Positions 21,756 to 34,234 of a stretch of DNA of 64,000 nt are shown here, one piece after another. The translations under genes and the position numbers were made by a program. The notes under the pieces were generated by a model that worked only from the letters and a program-made list of their open reading frames with translations, had not been told where the DNA came from and ran no database searches. The DNA comes from Sporopachydermia quercuum (Eukaryota; Ascomycota; Sporopachydermiomycetes; Sporopachydermiales; Sporopachydermiaceae): positions 535,148-599,147 of the forward strand of contig BCGN01000003.1 in NCBI GenBank assembly GCA_001599295.1, written 5' to 3'. The stretch's first letter is position 1; each line of letters opens with the position of its first letter.

Positions 21756-23341
21756 GTACCTTGCGACCTTCGATAATTTATTGGTTGAAGACGTTGTTTG
21801 CATTCAAGAAGTTTATATATAGGATGAATGAATAAGCAATTTCAATGCATCATGTTTATGTTTCTTACGAGCTGAGTAGTTCAGAATAAAGAGAGAGGCA
21901 GCCATATGTTATAGTCTCTTGATAAGAATATTGTGATTGATTTGAGATGATAAATCACCAGTTATACATATTGAATATTCCTGCTAGAAGCGATAGTGCC
22001 ATCAATCCAATAACCTTTAGAAGGGAGTATGTTACATTGGATCATAGATTATGCTACAATTAGAATTGAATGGCAGACACATATTCGTTATTGGTAGCAT
22101 GACACTCTTTTCCAGTATTATTATTCACCGGTGGTTCTAACTCAATTCTAAGCTACCGTAGATTTTAAGCTTCAGATTACTGACTGATTGTAGAAATAGT
22201 ATGACCCATCCATTCTGCAACAACTATTGATTCCACTATACTTCATTCAACACAATCTAGTCTTTTACAGTTTAGTTCTTACAACTAAAAACAGTTCAAC
22301 CTCGCAACACGTAGGCACATTACATCTCATCTTATATTGCTATATTGATAGTACTCATCGGATGTTCCGTCCCGTCGTCTCANTTAACTGCATTTATTAC
22401 AGTTCATGGTCCAATTTTCTACTTCTTCTAGCTAAAAAGAACTGAAAACCGAAACTCATGGTCCCAGTCATTATATCTTTGCTTTATCCTTTCACAGCAT
22501 CTTTCGATTGCATTTTGTATTTGCTTCTACGGAAAAAAGTGAAATAATCTAGCCTGGCCACCCGCTATTTGTCTCTCTAATACCATCGTCAATTTCATCC
22601 CAAGGTCATACTAATTCTTGTCAAATTATACTTATGCAAATCAAGAGGAAGGTGACTACCTGCAGCTTTATAAGCGCTTCCAATGAGAATCTCAGTTTTT
22701 AATATCAATTGACTCTCTGCTTTCATATATGAACATTCTATATAGTACATGGTTTCAAAACGCTCTCCCCAGAATCAACTTTTTTCTCTAAGATTCAACA
22801 TCGAAGTCACAGAATGGCATGACACCTTGATAATCTGCTGACAAGATAGAAAATAAACTCGTACTTGTCAGGGTTTTGATCCAGTAATTTGATTGAAAAG
22901 GAAAGTAATAAATATGTGCTCGATCAGAGATGTCCCTTTGTTTGTCGAATAGTCGAGACAAATACTAAATATTTCACGACATCTTCAATTGTCAGAGTGA
23001 GAATACTCCAGTCTTCTGTACTCCCCGAAATTGATATATCTNNAGATATATCAATTTCACTGCCTATATCCAATCCTCACTGTGTTCAAACAACCTGGAA
23101 AAAGTTCTCAGTGACAGTCATTTAAACATTATCTATAATGGTAGTGACAAAAAAAATATTAGTTTGGTCCGTAACCGAGCACTTTAGTTGCACCNGAACC
23201 AATAGCCTTCATCCTCCATGTCACATTCTCTATTCAAACCATATTAAGTAGGACATTCTTTTGTCACATATTCCCACCTACTTTTGGTAGTGAAATTAGC
23301 CTACATAAAGCAAAAGTATTTCGTGTTCGTATATTAACTGT
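21756..23341. other. Long intergenic region with a perfect inverted repeat
   Basis: No firm coding frame. It contains the 15-bp inverted repeat described at 23027-23058 and two ambiguous bases elsewhere. No tRNA or terminal repeats were seen. Confidence 0.45.
23027..23058. repeat. Perfect 15-bp inverted repeat with two unread bases at its centre
   Basis: Left arm GAAATTGATATATCT at 23027-23041, then NN, then its exact reverse complement at 23044-23058. Pairing stops at the next outer base. It can form a hairpin, or be a two-fold protein site; the NN at the dyad may be a base-calling failure or a join in the assembly. Confidence 0.85.
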
Positions 23342-23551
23342 ATGCATATAATTGATAATTACCCATTTCTTATTATGAAAGGAAGGAGTCCAAAGTTTAG
23401 TGCTGTAATCCTCAAACATTATTATGATATTTTCCCTTGGTCGATAAAGGAGAATTTACTATTGGAAAATGCTGCTTTGGTCGTTCATGGTTTTGGTTCC
23501 AGAATAGACATTGTGCAACTTGCATGTAACGTAATGTTGATGAAATATTGA
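23342..23551 (+). CDS. Candidate small protein, faintly Alba-like
   Basis: A 69-codon frame from ATG to TGA with codon use like its neighbours. It has two similar halves: a strand and helix around YPFLIMKGRSPKFSAVI, and a strand, glycine turn and helix around ALVVHGFGSRIDIVQLACNV. That order recalls the Alba fold of RNase P/MRP subunits such as Pop6 and Pop7, which are longer, so this could be one exon of a spliced gene; a GTAATG near 23530 is a weak donor. The fold idea is inference only. Confidence 0.35.
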   Translation: MHIIDNYPFLIMKGRSPKFSAVILKHYYDIFPWSIKENLLLENAALVVHGFGSRIDIVQLACNVMLMKY

Positions 23552-23870
23552 AGGAAAAACATAATATGTACTATAGAGATTATAGAGATTACTTGATAGT
23601 GAAATCAGGTAAAGATATGATCTACAAAGGCAATATATGAATAAATCGATGAATAGTGAATAAAGTGTTATAAAACAGAGTTGCTAGGTATTGCTTTCTT
23701 TGATAACATATTACGTTGCCATCATAGTTTGTTTTGATAATTGGCTGATCAAACGAAAGTCGATTGAGATCCCTTTTGATCATTTTATGTTGTTCATGAT
23801 ATAAGACTATTGATTACTTAAGAAACCAAGATTTTTGAAACTATTCGAAATCCTTTTTTTTTTCTCTAAA
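23552..23870. other. KAR9 upstream region
   Basis: AT-rich spacer before the KAR9 start. No gene seen. Confidence 0.5.
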
Positions 23871-26297
23871 ATGACCGACCCATCCGATGTGGTGCATCGG
23901 GCAGGGTCAGTTTACAAGCTTGATAGAGAAAGAGATTCAACTAAGAAGTGCTTAGAAATTCTTGCAACCGTTCCCAGACCCCTATTTGCTGAAGGTTTAG
24001 CAAGAATAACGGCAGCAGTTAGTTCACAGTATGGCGAGCTTGGTACTCCTGATAAACCTGGAGGAGGTGATTTCCTTCACATATCAGATGAATTGGGTGC
24101 GCATCTGAATCTAAATATTGTAGAGATTATGACTGAGTTCGTTGGGGATATTAAGAGCTTTATTGAAAATCAAGTGCTCTGTTTGACATTTTGTGATGAA
24201 ATAAGCGAAATAAACGTACAATGGCTTTACGAAGCAAAACAAGAAATTGGTAGGATATCTCGTGATGTGGATTCAATCGGTGTTATCATGTCTAAATTGG
24301 TGCGGATACTAGAATCAGAGAATCGAGGTGAAATAGCAGGAACATCCGAACAAAAAATATTAGAAGCAAAGGTGCTAAACATACTAGTGATACTTGCAGA
24401 CCTGTCAGATCAATGGTTGTCTCTTAGAAAACTTATACTTACAATACAGAAGAGATTAGATGTAGCTACTGAATGGAATGATTTGAAAGAAGAAGTCCTA
24501 AAGGGAATTGAAAGTGAGATAAGCATTTGTATTCAAGATTGCTACAATTTCAAAACAGATTTAGAAGGAAGTAACAACGAATTCGAGGAAATAATTAATG
24601 ATCCCAGTATAACACTCAGCGCTCTATTAGATAAAATAGCATTCAGTTTTGCATCAAACCATCGCTCAAACCTCAGTTTGGTCTCATTTTCTCCATTTCA
24701 AACATCTGTCAATAACACATTTATTGGTATCTTTTCAAGAGTAGAAGCTATTGATGTAAGTTTGGAATTTGTTCCTGATAGAATAGAGCATTATCTATCA
24801 GTAGCAGAGATTGTCTCACCGGAATCTGTCACAAACATGAATAAATCTCTAGATGAGATAGAAGTCAAACTGAAGCTGCTGAGAGAGAATATGAAAGGCA
24901 TTAAAAATGAGCTGCAAATTGAAAGATGGGAATCTACGTTCAAATTGTTTATACTACTGTGTGGTGAAGAGCTTAAGAATTACGAGCAGGATCGTTTGAA
25001 ATATCCTCACAAAGAAATGCGTTTAGCNGATTCCTATGATATTTTCAATGATTTTGATACAGATCGCAGGTTGATTCTTATACAAGCGGTAGAGAAGATT
25101 GATCTGTGTTTTAAGTATAATCTACTGGACAGGGATACTGAGAATTGGTCCAAATTGGAACAATTAAGATCGGAGATTCAATCTAAGACTGAAAACAGCG
25201 AAATACCGAACAGATATGGAAGTCCTAACGGCAGGGGCAGATCTAGAGGTTCGAGTATGAATGAAGTTGGAAGCATGTTGAGATTGCATTCCAGAAGTGC
25301 TAGCAGACAATCATCTACAACAAGTAAAGGCCATGGAGTTGGGAACGGTACTGGTACCGGTACACATTCTAGAAATGTGAGCAGTACATCGTCATCAGAG
25401 ATTATTTATGATTTCAAAGAATTAGGAATGGTATCACCAATTATGGCTAAACGAACAAAAGGTAAATTTCATTACGAAAAACTAGTTTCGCGTATTACGC
25501 CTGATGCACCTGAATCTGAATCTTACGAACAATCAATATTCGAGACTCCACCAAAATCTAGAAGGTACAAGAGATACTCAAGTGCATCGGGCAGCAGTTC
25601 AAGTTCAAATGAATTAAAGATATTCCAACCAGTGAACGAAATAGATTTCACCACACCTGTCAAACAAACACCTCGAAGAAATGAAAACCTATCAGGGAAA
25701 AAATCAGAGAATTCATTATCAACTATAAAAACAAATAAACGAAGAACATCAATGATTCCTGTGCCAATACATCCAGCTACTCCTGTTCCCAAGGTTCCTT
25801 CCACACCAGCTACTATCACAAAACCCTTAGATAAAACACCAACAAGACGACAGTCAGATAGATTTATATCAGCAACTACAGTCAGAGGAATAAAATCTAC
25901 AGCGCATCAGCTTAACAATCAGAATCAGATTTTTGGTTCCACGAGGCTATCATTTTCTGCAACGCGTTCAAATATTCCTGTATCAACACGCAAATTTCTT
26001 CCCACAAAACTCGGTACTAATTCACCTAATATCAACTTCGACAACTATCCTATTCCTACTATTCCACAGACACCCATTAGACGTGAAGCTCGGTCCAACT
26101 CATTGCTTAGTACGAGTAGTGGAACCAGCAGTAATTCCAATTCATCATTTCGCTTAGGCCGGGTACCAACAAGAAACAAATCATTTATACCTGTTCCGAC
26201 CCCTGAGAAAAAGAAAGGAACTACTCCTTCAATTGTGCACATTAAAAACTTCAATAAACCAAAAATGGGCACATTATCAACTCCCTTTCTTCAGTGA
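23871..26297 (+). CDS. KAR9: Kar9-like spindle-positioning adaptor
   Basis: An 808-residue protein from ATG 23871. The first half is helical with conserved-looking text (FAEGLARITAAVSSQYGELG, DLSDQWLSLRKLI), matching the spectrin-like N-terminal domain of Kar9. The second half is basic, Ser/Thr-rich and disordered and holds several SxIP-type motifs that bind the EB1 protein Bim1: TSMIPVP (about residue 629), RSNIPVS (about 700) and KSFIPVPTP (about 770), each in a basic Ser-rich setting. In yeast Kar9 links Bim1 at microtubule plus ends to myosin V and so orients the spindle toward the bud. Length is above S. cerevisiae Kar9 (644). The name rests on domain layout plus the EB1 motifs, not on full alignment. 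Confidence 0.75.
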   Translation: MTDPSDVVHRAGSVYKLDRERDSTKKCLEILATVPRPLFAEGLARITAAVSSQYGELGTPDKPGGGDFLHISDELGAHLNLNIVEIMTEFVGDIKSFIENQVLCLTFCDEISEINVQWLYEAKQEIGRISRDVDSIGVIMSKLVRILESENRGEIAGTSEQKILEAKVLNILVILADLSDQWLSLRKLILTIQKRLDVATEWNDLKEEVLKGIESEISICIQDCYNFKTDLEGSNNEFEEIINDPSITLSALLDKIAFSFASNHRSNLSLVSFSPFQTSVNNTFIGIFSRVEAIDVSLEFVPDRIEHYLSVAEIVSPESVTNMNKSLDEIEVKLKLLRENMKGIKNELQIERWESTFKLFILLCGEELKNYEQDRLKYPHKEMRLXDSYDIFNDFDTDRRLILIQAVEKIDLCFKYNLLDRDTENWSKLEQLRSEIQSKTENSEIPNRYGSPNGRGRSRGSSMNEVGSMLRLHSRSASRQSSTTSKGHGVGNGTGTGTHSRNVSSTSSSEIIYDFKELGMVSPIMAKRTKGKFHYEKLVSRITPDAPESESYEQSIFETPPKSRRYKRYSSASGSSSSSNELKIFQPVNEIDFTTPVKQTPRRNENLSGKKSENSLSTIKTNKRRTSMIPVPIHPATPVPKVPSTPATITKPLDKTPTRRQSDRFISATTVRGIKSTAHQLNNQNQIFGSTRLSFSATRSNIPVSTRKFLPTKLGTNSPNINFDNYPIPTIPQTPIRREARSNSLLSTSSGTSSNSNSSFRLGRVPTRNKSFIPVPTPEKKKGTTPSIVHIKNFNKPKMGTLSTPFLQ

Positions 26298-26610
26298 CTC
26301 GATTTCCTTTCACTTCTGTTGCAAAAGTGTTGATTAACAATATATATATATAGTCGATTTCAGCTTTCTTTCCTGTCATTTGTTTTCTCTCTTAATATTC
26401 TACTTTTATAACATATGATTCTTTCTCAACTATCTTTTCTCTTAATTCCTTATAGCTTTTCTTATTCTGTTTTTTTTTTCTTATGAATTAATGACATAGT
26501 TATATAGTTATATACATGTAGGGTTGCAGCATTGATTGGTAATTATTTCTTTGGGATGCTCATTGTTCAAATGAAATAAAACATATTTTCAAATATGTGC
26601 AATATACTGA
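26298..26610. other. Convergent 3' spacer
   Basis: T-rich spacer with a TATATATATATA run at about 26341, between KAR9 and the small membrane-protein gene. No gene seen. Confidence 0.5.
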
Positions 26611-27109
26611 TTAGTTCTTCTTAATTATGGAGGAGACCTTCTGCTCCGTTCCAAAAATAGTAGTAAACCATGATGTTTCTTCCCTTCGTTTGATCTCATG
26701 AGGATCAAGTTCTATAATTGATCCATCAGGTAACAGTTCACCAGTTTGAACTTTTTTCTCTTTACCCAAAACAACTAGTATTTTGTTAATGAATGTTGAT
26801 AATTGTTTCTTCAGCTTAATAATTAACTATTTCATATATTTAAAAAAGAACGTACGTCGTTGGTAGAGCATATACGAAGAGATAGCCAGTATAGGCAAGG
26901 ATAAAACGATAAGACGAAAGCTGTCAATGTTAGATGTTGAATAACCAGCATTTCAAAAGTAGAGTAACATAGTCCAGTGATTTCCTATGACATCGCTACC
27001 AATAGAAAATGGTAGACTTTGATCTCATTCTTCAGTAGTTTATCAATACATACGCTTTCACCTTGTTTTCAATTCTGTTAGGAATTTTCCCTCCTTTCGC
27101 TGCTGCCAT
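26611..27109 (-). CDS. Small spliced single-pass membrane protein, unknown
   Basis: Three exons join in phase: 27109-27054, 26920-26856 and 26774-26611, with introns of 133 and 81 nt (donors GTATGT and GTACGT, acceptors ACAG and CTAG). The product has 94 residues. It starts MAAAKGGKIPNRIENKVKAF, then a membrane segment LIVLSLPILAISSYMLY at about residues 22-38, then a basic turn QRLVLGKEKK and a soluble tail with TGELLPDGSIIELDPHEI. A short positive N-terminus, one membrane pass and a charged tail suit a mitochondrial inner-membrane or assembly protein, but I cannot name it. The clean phase at both junctions makes the gene model convincing. Confidence 0.72.
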
Positions 27110-28993
<1,884 letters not shown>

Positions 28994-29315
28994 GTTCTAG
29001 GATAATACATAGTTATAAATGGAACTGCATAATTGTAACGATCATTGTCATTGATGACTATTTCAAAAACTCATATAGGATGCTCCTATTTCCTAACATT
29101 CTTTTCACGAAATGAATCATAAATCTAATTCGCTCGTTTTCTATACAAATAATTCAAATCCTTAATATACAAAGGACATTGCAACCAATAAATGCGATCT
29201 TGGTGTGTCTATAGAAGTATATTAGCATGAATTATATCAATATACTATATACTAGTATATTGTCACTCTTATTTACCGTCAACCTAAAAGTCCCTACATC
29301 TTATATTAGTATTCA
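28994..29315. other. Convergent 3' spacer
   Basis: Between DIM1 and the kelch gene 3' ends, TATA-rich around 29230-29260. No gene seen. Confidence 0.5.
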
Positions 29316-31280
29316 TCATCTTCTCTTAGTAACCTTAGAAGTATCCTTCTCGATAACTTCTCCAATACCTCCCATATCTTCAAACTCATCTTCTGTTTGT
29401 CGAACAATTTCTCTTCTCTCCCAAAATCTATCTTCTGACATTTCAAATGCTATCTTCTTTAAATCTTTACCTCTAGAGTCACGATTACTCGATAATGCCC
29501 ATTCAACAAAAGTAGGTCCAGTACGCTCGTAAAATTGTTTCAAGGACTCGAATGGTTTTGGCTGAGGCAGCCAAGGTCTAGGATCAGTATCATCAACTGT
29601 TTCATCAATCTCTTCTTCTTCTTCCTCTTCTTCCTGATCTACAATCAATGCTTCATCGTTTTCTTCATCGTCATCGTCATCCTCGTCATCATCTTCTTCC
29701 TCTTCATCGTCAGACAACGTGGCGTTTTCTAGGTCACTCAGATCTTCCCAGTACACTTTCACACCATCTAGTTTACCTAGATCAATAGCATAAAAAGAGT
29801 CTAGGTTGAATTCCTTGTCACCATTTTCCCAAATTCCTCCAAATACGAATAATGTATCATCACATACAGTGCAAGCTGAATTGAACCTAGGATGTGGTAA
29901 CGTTGATACGTACGGGTATTCTTTCTTAGATGGTTCATCCTCATCTAAATCATTAGCAGTAGTAATGAGCTTAACTTCTTCATCTAAAGCATTTTGGGAA
30001 GCACCATTGTAGTTGGTATTATTTCTATTGGCTGTATCAACAATCACATCAGCACCCTCAATCTTAGCTTGCTTTTCCATTAAACTGTTGAGAATATTCG
30101 CCAGATCAGCATCTCTCTCCGATTTATTATTATTCAATTTCTTCTTCTTCTTCTGCTGTCGAAGGCTTAATGAGTACCATCTATTATTCTCAACATGATA
30201 CGCAAACAACGTGTTGTAAAAAGAACTTGACAATGATTCCTCGGTTTCCTCTGTATCATAAACACCTCCAAACAGGATTCCTCTACCTTTATGGTGAACC
30301 ATCGAACATCCTACTCTGGGACTAGGAGCGAATCCTTGTTTCTTTCTTCTCTCCCAAGTAATTCCTCCCGTGCCCGTTAATTTCAAGTCTGGTTTCATTT
30401 TCAAACTCCAAATATCAGTATGAGTTTTACCTTTCTGGTAATTGGTCTTAGCTCCTCCGTGAGACCTTTTGTGAGCTTTCACTTTACTGTAGCCACCCCA
30501 GAGAACAGCACCTTCTTGCGTAGGAATAAAAGAGTGGCCAGAACGTACATCTGGAACAGGGTGATTCTGAGGAAATTCTATTTGGGTCCATTTATACGTA
30601 GTAATGTCAAATACCCATAAATCGTTCAAATATGATGTTGAAGTACCTAAGTCCCTGAATCCTCCATGCAACAAAACATAGTTTTTCCAGTAGGTCATTC
30701 GGTGACCAGATCTTGGTGAGGGACCTTTTCTAGCTTCTATTTTCTCCCATTCCATTGCTTGAGCATCTAAAACCCAAGTGTCCCCATAATGATAGAATGT
30801 GTTTTGTTTCGGCGAGGAAAAATCACCTCCAAACATAACTATAGAACCGGTGGGATGCACACACATTGCATGGCCTGACCTTGGCATAGGAGCATTCTTT
30901 GATTGATATTTCCTCCAAATGTCAGAATCTACAGAGTATGTATAAAGATCGTTATAAAACACACTNCTGCCTCCAATATTTGCTTCCCCTCCAAATAAAA
31001 TAAGTTCATTCTTTTGATGCCAAGGTGATGTTACTAATGTTGGATTTAATCTCCTTGATGGTCTACCAGTAACTGTTACACTGATAGCAGTTAATTCTTC
31101 TTGCTCTTTTGCATATTGGGCTAATAGTGTATCAATATCAACATCGTCCTCTTCGTCAGCAAATAGCTTCTTTGCCTTCTTTTTATCCTTATTTTCAGCT
31201 TTTGACGTAGCTTTTTTGCTTTTTTCTAAAGCTCGAGCTTTCTTAGCTTCTTTATCTTTCTTATCCTTCTTTTTAGCCAT
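29316..31280 (-). CDS. KEL3: Kelch-repeat protein, Kel3-like
   Basis: A 654-residue cytosolic protein from ATG 31280. A Lys/Ala-rich N-terminus (about residues 1-45) leads into DEEDDVDIDTLLAQY and a kelch beta-propeller at about residues 75-370. Kelch marks are ELILFGGEA, FYNDLYTYSVDSDIWRKY, PRSGHAMCVHPTGSIVMFGG, PRSGHRMTYWKNYVLLHGGF, YLNDLWVFDITTYKWTQI and RVGCSMVHHKGRGILFGG, with a last blade at TLFVFGGIW near residue 480. A dense Asp/Glu tract follows at about residues 525-565, then a conserved end with PRPWLPQPKPFESLKQFYER. The layout is that of yeast Kel3 and its metazoan relative KLHDC4, whose role is poorly defined. One ambiguous base lies in blade 1. Confidence 0.88.
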   Translation of the reverse strand: MAKKKDKKDKEAKKARALEKSKKATSKAENKDKKKAKKLFADEEDDVDIDTLLAQYAKEQEELTAISVTVTGRPSRRLNPTLVTSPWHQKNELILFGGEANIGGXSVFYNDLYTYSVDSDIWRKYQSKNAPMPRSGHAMCVHPTGSIVMFGGDFSSPKQNTFYHYGDTWVLDAQAMEWEKIEARKGPSPRSGHRMTYWKNYVLLHGGFRDLGTSTSYLNDLWVFDITTYKWTQIEFPQNHPVPDVRSGHSFIPTQEGAVLWGGYSKVKAHKRSHGGAKTNYQKGKTHTDIWSLKMKPDLKLTGTGGITWERRKKQGFAPSPRVGCSMVHHKGRGILFGGVYDTEETEESLSSSFYNTLFAYHVENNRWYSLSLRQQKKKKKLNNNKSERDADLANILNSLMEKQAKIEGADVIVDTANRNNTNYNGASQNALDEEVKLITTANDLDEDEPSKKEYPYVSTLPHPRFNSACTVCDDTLFVFGGIWENGDKEFNLDSFYAIDLGKLDGVKVYWEDLSDLENATLSDDEEEEDDDEDDDDDEENDEALIVDQEEEEEEEEIDETVDDTDPRPWLPQPKPFESLKQFYERTGPTFVEWALSSNRDSRGKDLKKIAFEMSEDRFWERREIVRQTEDEFEDMGGIGEVIEKDTSKVTKRR

Positions 31281-31917
31281 TGTGGATATATGCTATTATG
31301 TGCTATATGAAATGAGATGAAACGTATGAGAAGAAATTACTGAGACAAGTAATAGTAAGCACTGCTACTGGTTTAGAGAACAAATATAATATCACCACCA
31401 ATTATCATATCAGCGATATATATCATTTCATCCTCATCAATATTTAAATAAATCAATAATTAGTATTAGTCCTGTCAGTGATCAATGACATAAATGAAGG
31501 AATCAAGAAAACTTTTGGCGGAATTTAAAATTATTAGGCTGCTACCATATATGGGAAGTATGACTCAATGAGTCATGTTAGAACTTCATTCAATGTGCAA
31601 GAAAAATACGATAATTAGATGAATTTGGATGGTAATTGAGCTGGACAACGATAAAAGCTCAAGCAATAAATAAAAATTATAAGGATTGAGCTATATAATC
31701 TTGATAATACTGCAAAATGGATATTGATTGTAGTTGTTTGGCCAAAATGGTACATTAGCGATGGGTTCCACCAAAATACTTAAGGGAGTCCTGGGAATTG
31801 ATTATTGTGTAATCATAAATTAGATCAAAGGCATGTGATAAATTGGTTGCAACAGTATGGTTCAAGACAATTATGAGTTTTAGAAAACCCAGTGTTTTAT
31901 CTACTTCATATTCATAT
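31281..31917. other. Spacer between kelch gene promoter and PCM1 3' end
   Basis: AT-rich, no gene seen. Holds the promoter of the kelch gene and the PCM1 terminator side. Confidence 0.5.
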
Positions 31918-33495
31918 TCATAACGATTCAACTAGGGACACAACAGCGGCTGATAAGCTCTCGACTTCTTCTTTAGTTCTAGCTTCAGCATAGACCCTAA
32001 CAGCATCTTCAGTACCACTTGCTCGAACAAAAGATCTGCCTTGGGCCACTTTTCCAACCTCAGAATCAATTTTGGCTTGTAAGCCTTCTGGTGATACCAA
32101 TATTCTTTCAGCATCAGTTGTTTTGAAAACCGATCTGTCTGGCACTATTACCTTAGCTAGTTTATTAGGTAAATCTGTGTATTCAGCATCCCATTCACTG
32201 GGAGCTTCATTGATGATATTCAAAACTGCCAATACTGCCAGTAAATCTGAAATAGCATCACCAACAGCTTGATTGATAACCTCAGTAAACCCTTTCAATA
32301 GAACTGCTGCTTCAGAATCACTTCCATTCAATACTTCATAAACCTTGGGTGAAAATAGTACTGTGCCGTGACCATTAGCTTCGAAATACACACCAATGTC
32401 ATACTCATGAGCAGCGTGATGCAAGTGTTTCACACCAGTAGGTGTGCATGTAACAGGAAGATTCAATTTCTTAGTTAAGTATTCAGTACTAGAACCGTTG
32501 GCATATGCCGTTTGAACAACGCCAACTGACAGCTTACCTTTCAACTTTTCAGATGTATTTATCAACTTCTGGAAGTAAGAAGCAAGTAAGCCAGAAATTT
32601 TATCTCCATCAAGCAGTTTAAACGACCCTGAATCGTCAATATAATAAAATACTACTCTATCTGCATCTCCATCAAATGAAGCATATATTTCACCTTTCTT
32701 CGGATCAACACCTTGTGGTAGTCTCTGATTAGTTTTTACATAATCTGCACCACAGTTCACGTTCAATTTGTCCGCAGATAAGTAATTGTCATTTACAATT
32801 GCAATATCTAGCTGTTTCTCTAAATATTTAACCAGTTGGTGTAGTTTAGGTCCACCAACTCCATTGGCACAGTCAATAGTTACCTTAGGAGGAAACTTCT
32901 TCCCAGAAACAAGAGTTACATAGGCAGAACTAAGCTTCTTGTAATAACCTAACTCTGTGGGTTCTCCATAAGCAGGATCATTAATACATCTTGTGACGTA
33001 ATGCAACTGTGGTGTTGTGAATAATCCGTAATCCGTAAATTTAGAATCTCCTGCTTCTAATGCATCTTTCAAAGAAGATACAAGAAATGGTCCAGAATCT
33101 CTAGAGTCTCTCGCATAAACAACATTAGAAGGAACATTCACATCAATTGAATATTTGCTTATAATATTGTCAATTACAATACTCAGATCTGCTGAGAGTT
33201 CAGCATTCGCAAGTTCTGTGGCCCAATGTTCCCATGATTCTTCAAGCATATCACCTAATGGATCAACAAGCTTGACACCATTATCTTGTGGAGGATTATG
33301 AGATGCAGTAATCATAACTCCAATGGTCTTACCATTAAGATACTTTGATCGCAATACAGCTAATAATCCAACTCTGAAAACGACTGAGTCCAGTAAGCTA
33401 TGATGCATCCGAAATCCAGCTGTTCCGTACGTATAGGTTTTCCCTTCAGGCTTCAGATGTACTTCTGATGCTCTTTCTATCTTGTGCGAATCCAT
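31918..33495 (-). CDS. PCM1: Phosphoacetylglucosamine mutase
   Basis: Converts GlcNAc-6-phosphate to GlcNAc-1-phosphate on the way to UDP-GlcNAc, needed for chitin, N-glycans and GPI anchors. 525 residues from ATG 33495. Phosphohexomutase landmarks: YGTAGFRM near residue 25, the phosphoserine loop ITASHNPPQDNGVKLVDP (Ser about 65), the metal loop YASFDGDADRVVFYYID (about residue 280), the sugar-binding EANGHGTVLFS (about 375) and the phosphate-binding RASGTEDAVRVYAEA near the C-terminus. All catalytic parts are present, and length fits the AGM1/PCM1 family rather than the longer phosphoglucomutases. Confidence 0.95.
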   Translation of the reverse strand: MDSHKIERASEVHLKPEGKTYTYGTAGFRMHHSLLDSVVFRVGLLAVLRSKYLNGKTIGVMITASHNPPQDNGVKLVDPLGDMLEESWEHWATELANAELSADLSIVIDNIISKYSIDVNVPSNVVYARDSRDSGPFLVSSLKDALEAGDSKFTDYGLFTTPQLHYVTRCINDPAYGEPTELGYYKKLSSAYVTLVSGKKFPPKVTIDCANGVGGPKLHQLVKYLEKQLDIAIVNDNYLSADKLNVNCGADYVKTNQRLPQGVDPKKGEIYASFDGDADRVVFYYIDDSGSFKLLDGDKISGLLASYFQKLINTSEKLKGKLSVGVVQTAYANGSSTEYLTKKLNLPVTCTPTGVKHLHHAAHEYDIGVYFEANGHGTVLFSPKVYEVLNGSDSEAAVLLKGFTEVINQAVGDAISDLLAVLAVLNIINEAPSEWDAEYTDLPNKLAKVIVPDRSVFKTTDAERILVSPEGLQAKIDSEVGKVAQGRSFVRASGTEDAVRVYAEARTKEEVESLSAAVVSLVESL

Positions 33496-34234
33496 TGTAT
33501 GCCGAAATCTTTTCAGTTCCTGTTAATATTTGCAATAGAATAAATTATTACTATTTCTGCTCCTAAGTGACTTAAAACTCGAAAACAGACTGTTAGTAAA
33601 GGAAGGACATCATCATTTACGTAAAACAGAGATGAAGAAACTGTTTGCAGATCAATTGTTTCCTACACAACAGGAGATCATTCTATTTCTGTCACTTACA
33701 AATATTCTTAATCATACAATCAGTATATTCATGGCTACCTAAATCAGCTATTCTAGTTTCCTATAGTCTTTTCAATACATATTGATTGCATCTGTTTAAG
33801 AACTGTTCTATAAGAAAGAACTATGATCAATCAAATGCTATCACATCCACTGATGGAATAAGCTTGCACATTATCAGTAAGGTGTGAGATCGTTCATATG
33901 CATGGATTGTGCATCTACTGAACCTTAACATAATTCTAGACAGGGAGTTCAAATTCAACATGAAGCTAACCAACAACTTGCATACTGCATTGTTGGGAGG
34001 TGGTTGAGTAGATATTTGATGTTCTAATTGCTCTCTTCCATCAAATAATAGTATTGATAGGAAATGAATTATCGTTGTAAGTAAAAAACGATTAACAGAA
34101 TCATACGATTCAAATCATTCACCATCTTTGGTTCCGTCAATTAGTATACTGTATTATTAGTCTGAAGTTGTTGTTGTAGTTTGAGCTTTACATCAGAGTG
34201 CTTGATATTACAATAGTAATGTACATAATTTATT
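33496..34234. other. Divergent promoter region between PCM1 and SOM1
   Basis: No gene recognised. A GTAAGT at 34078 after ATGAATTATCGTT could open a leader intron of SOM1, but no clear acceptor was found before its ATG. Confidence 0.4.
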
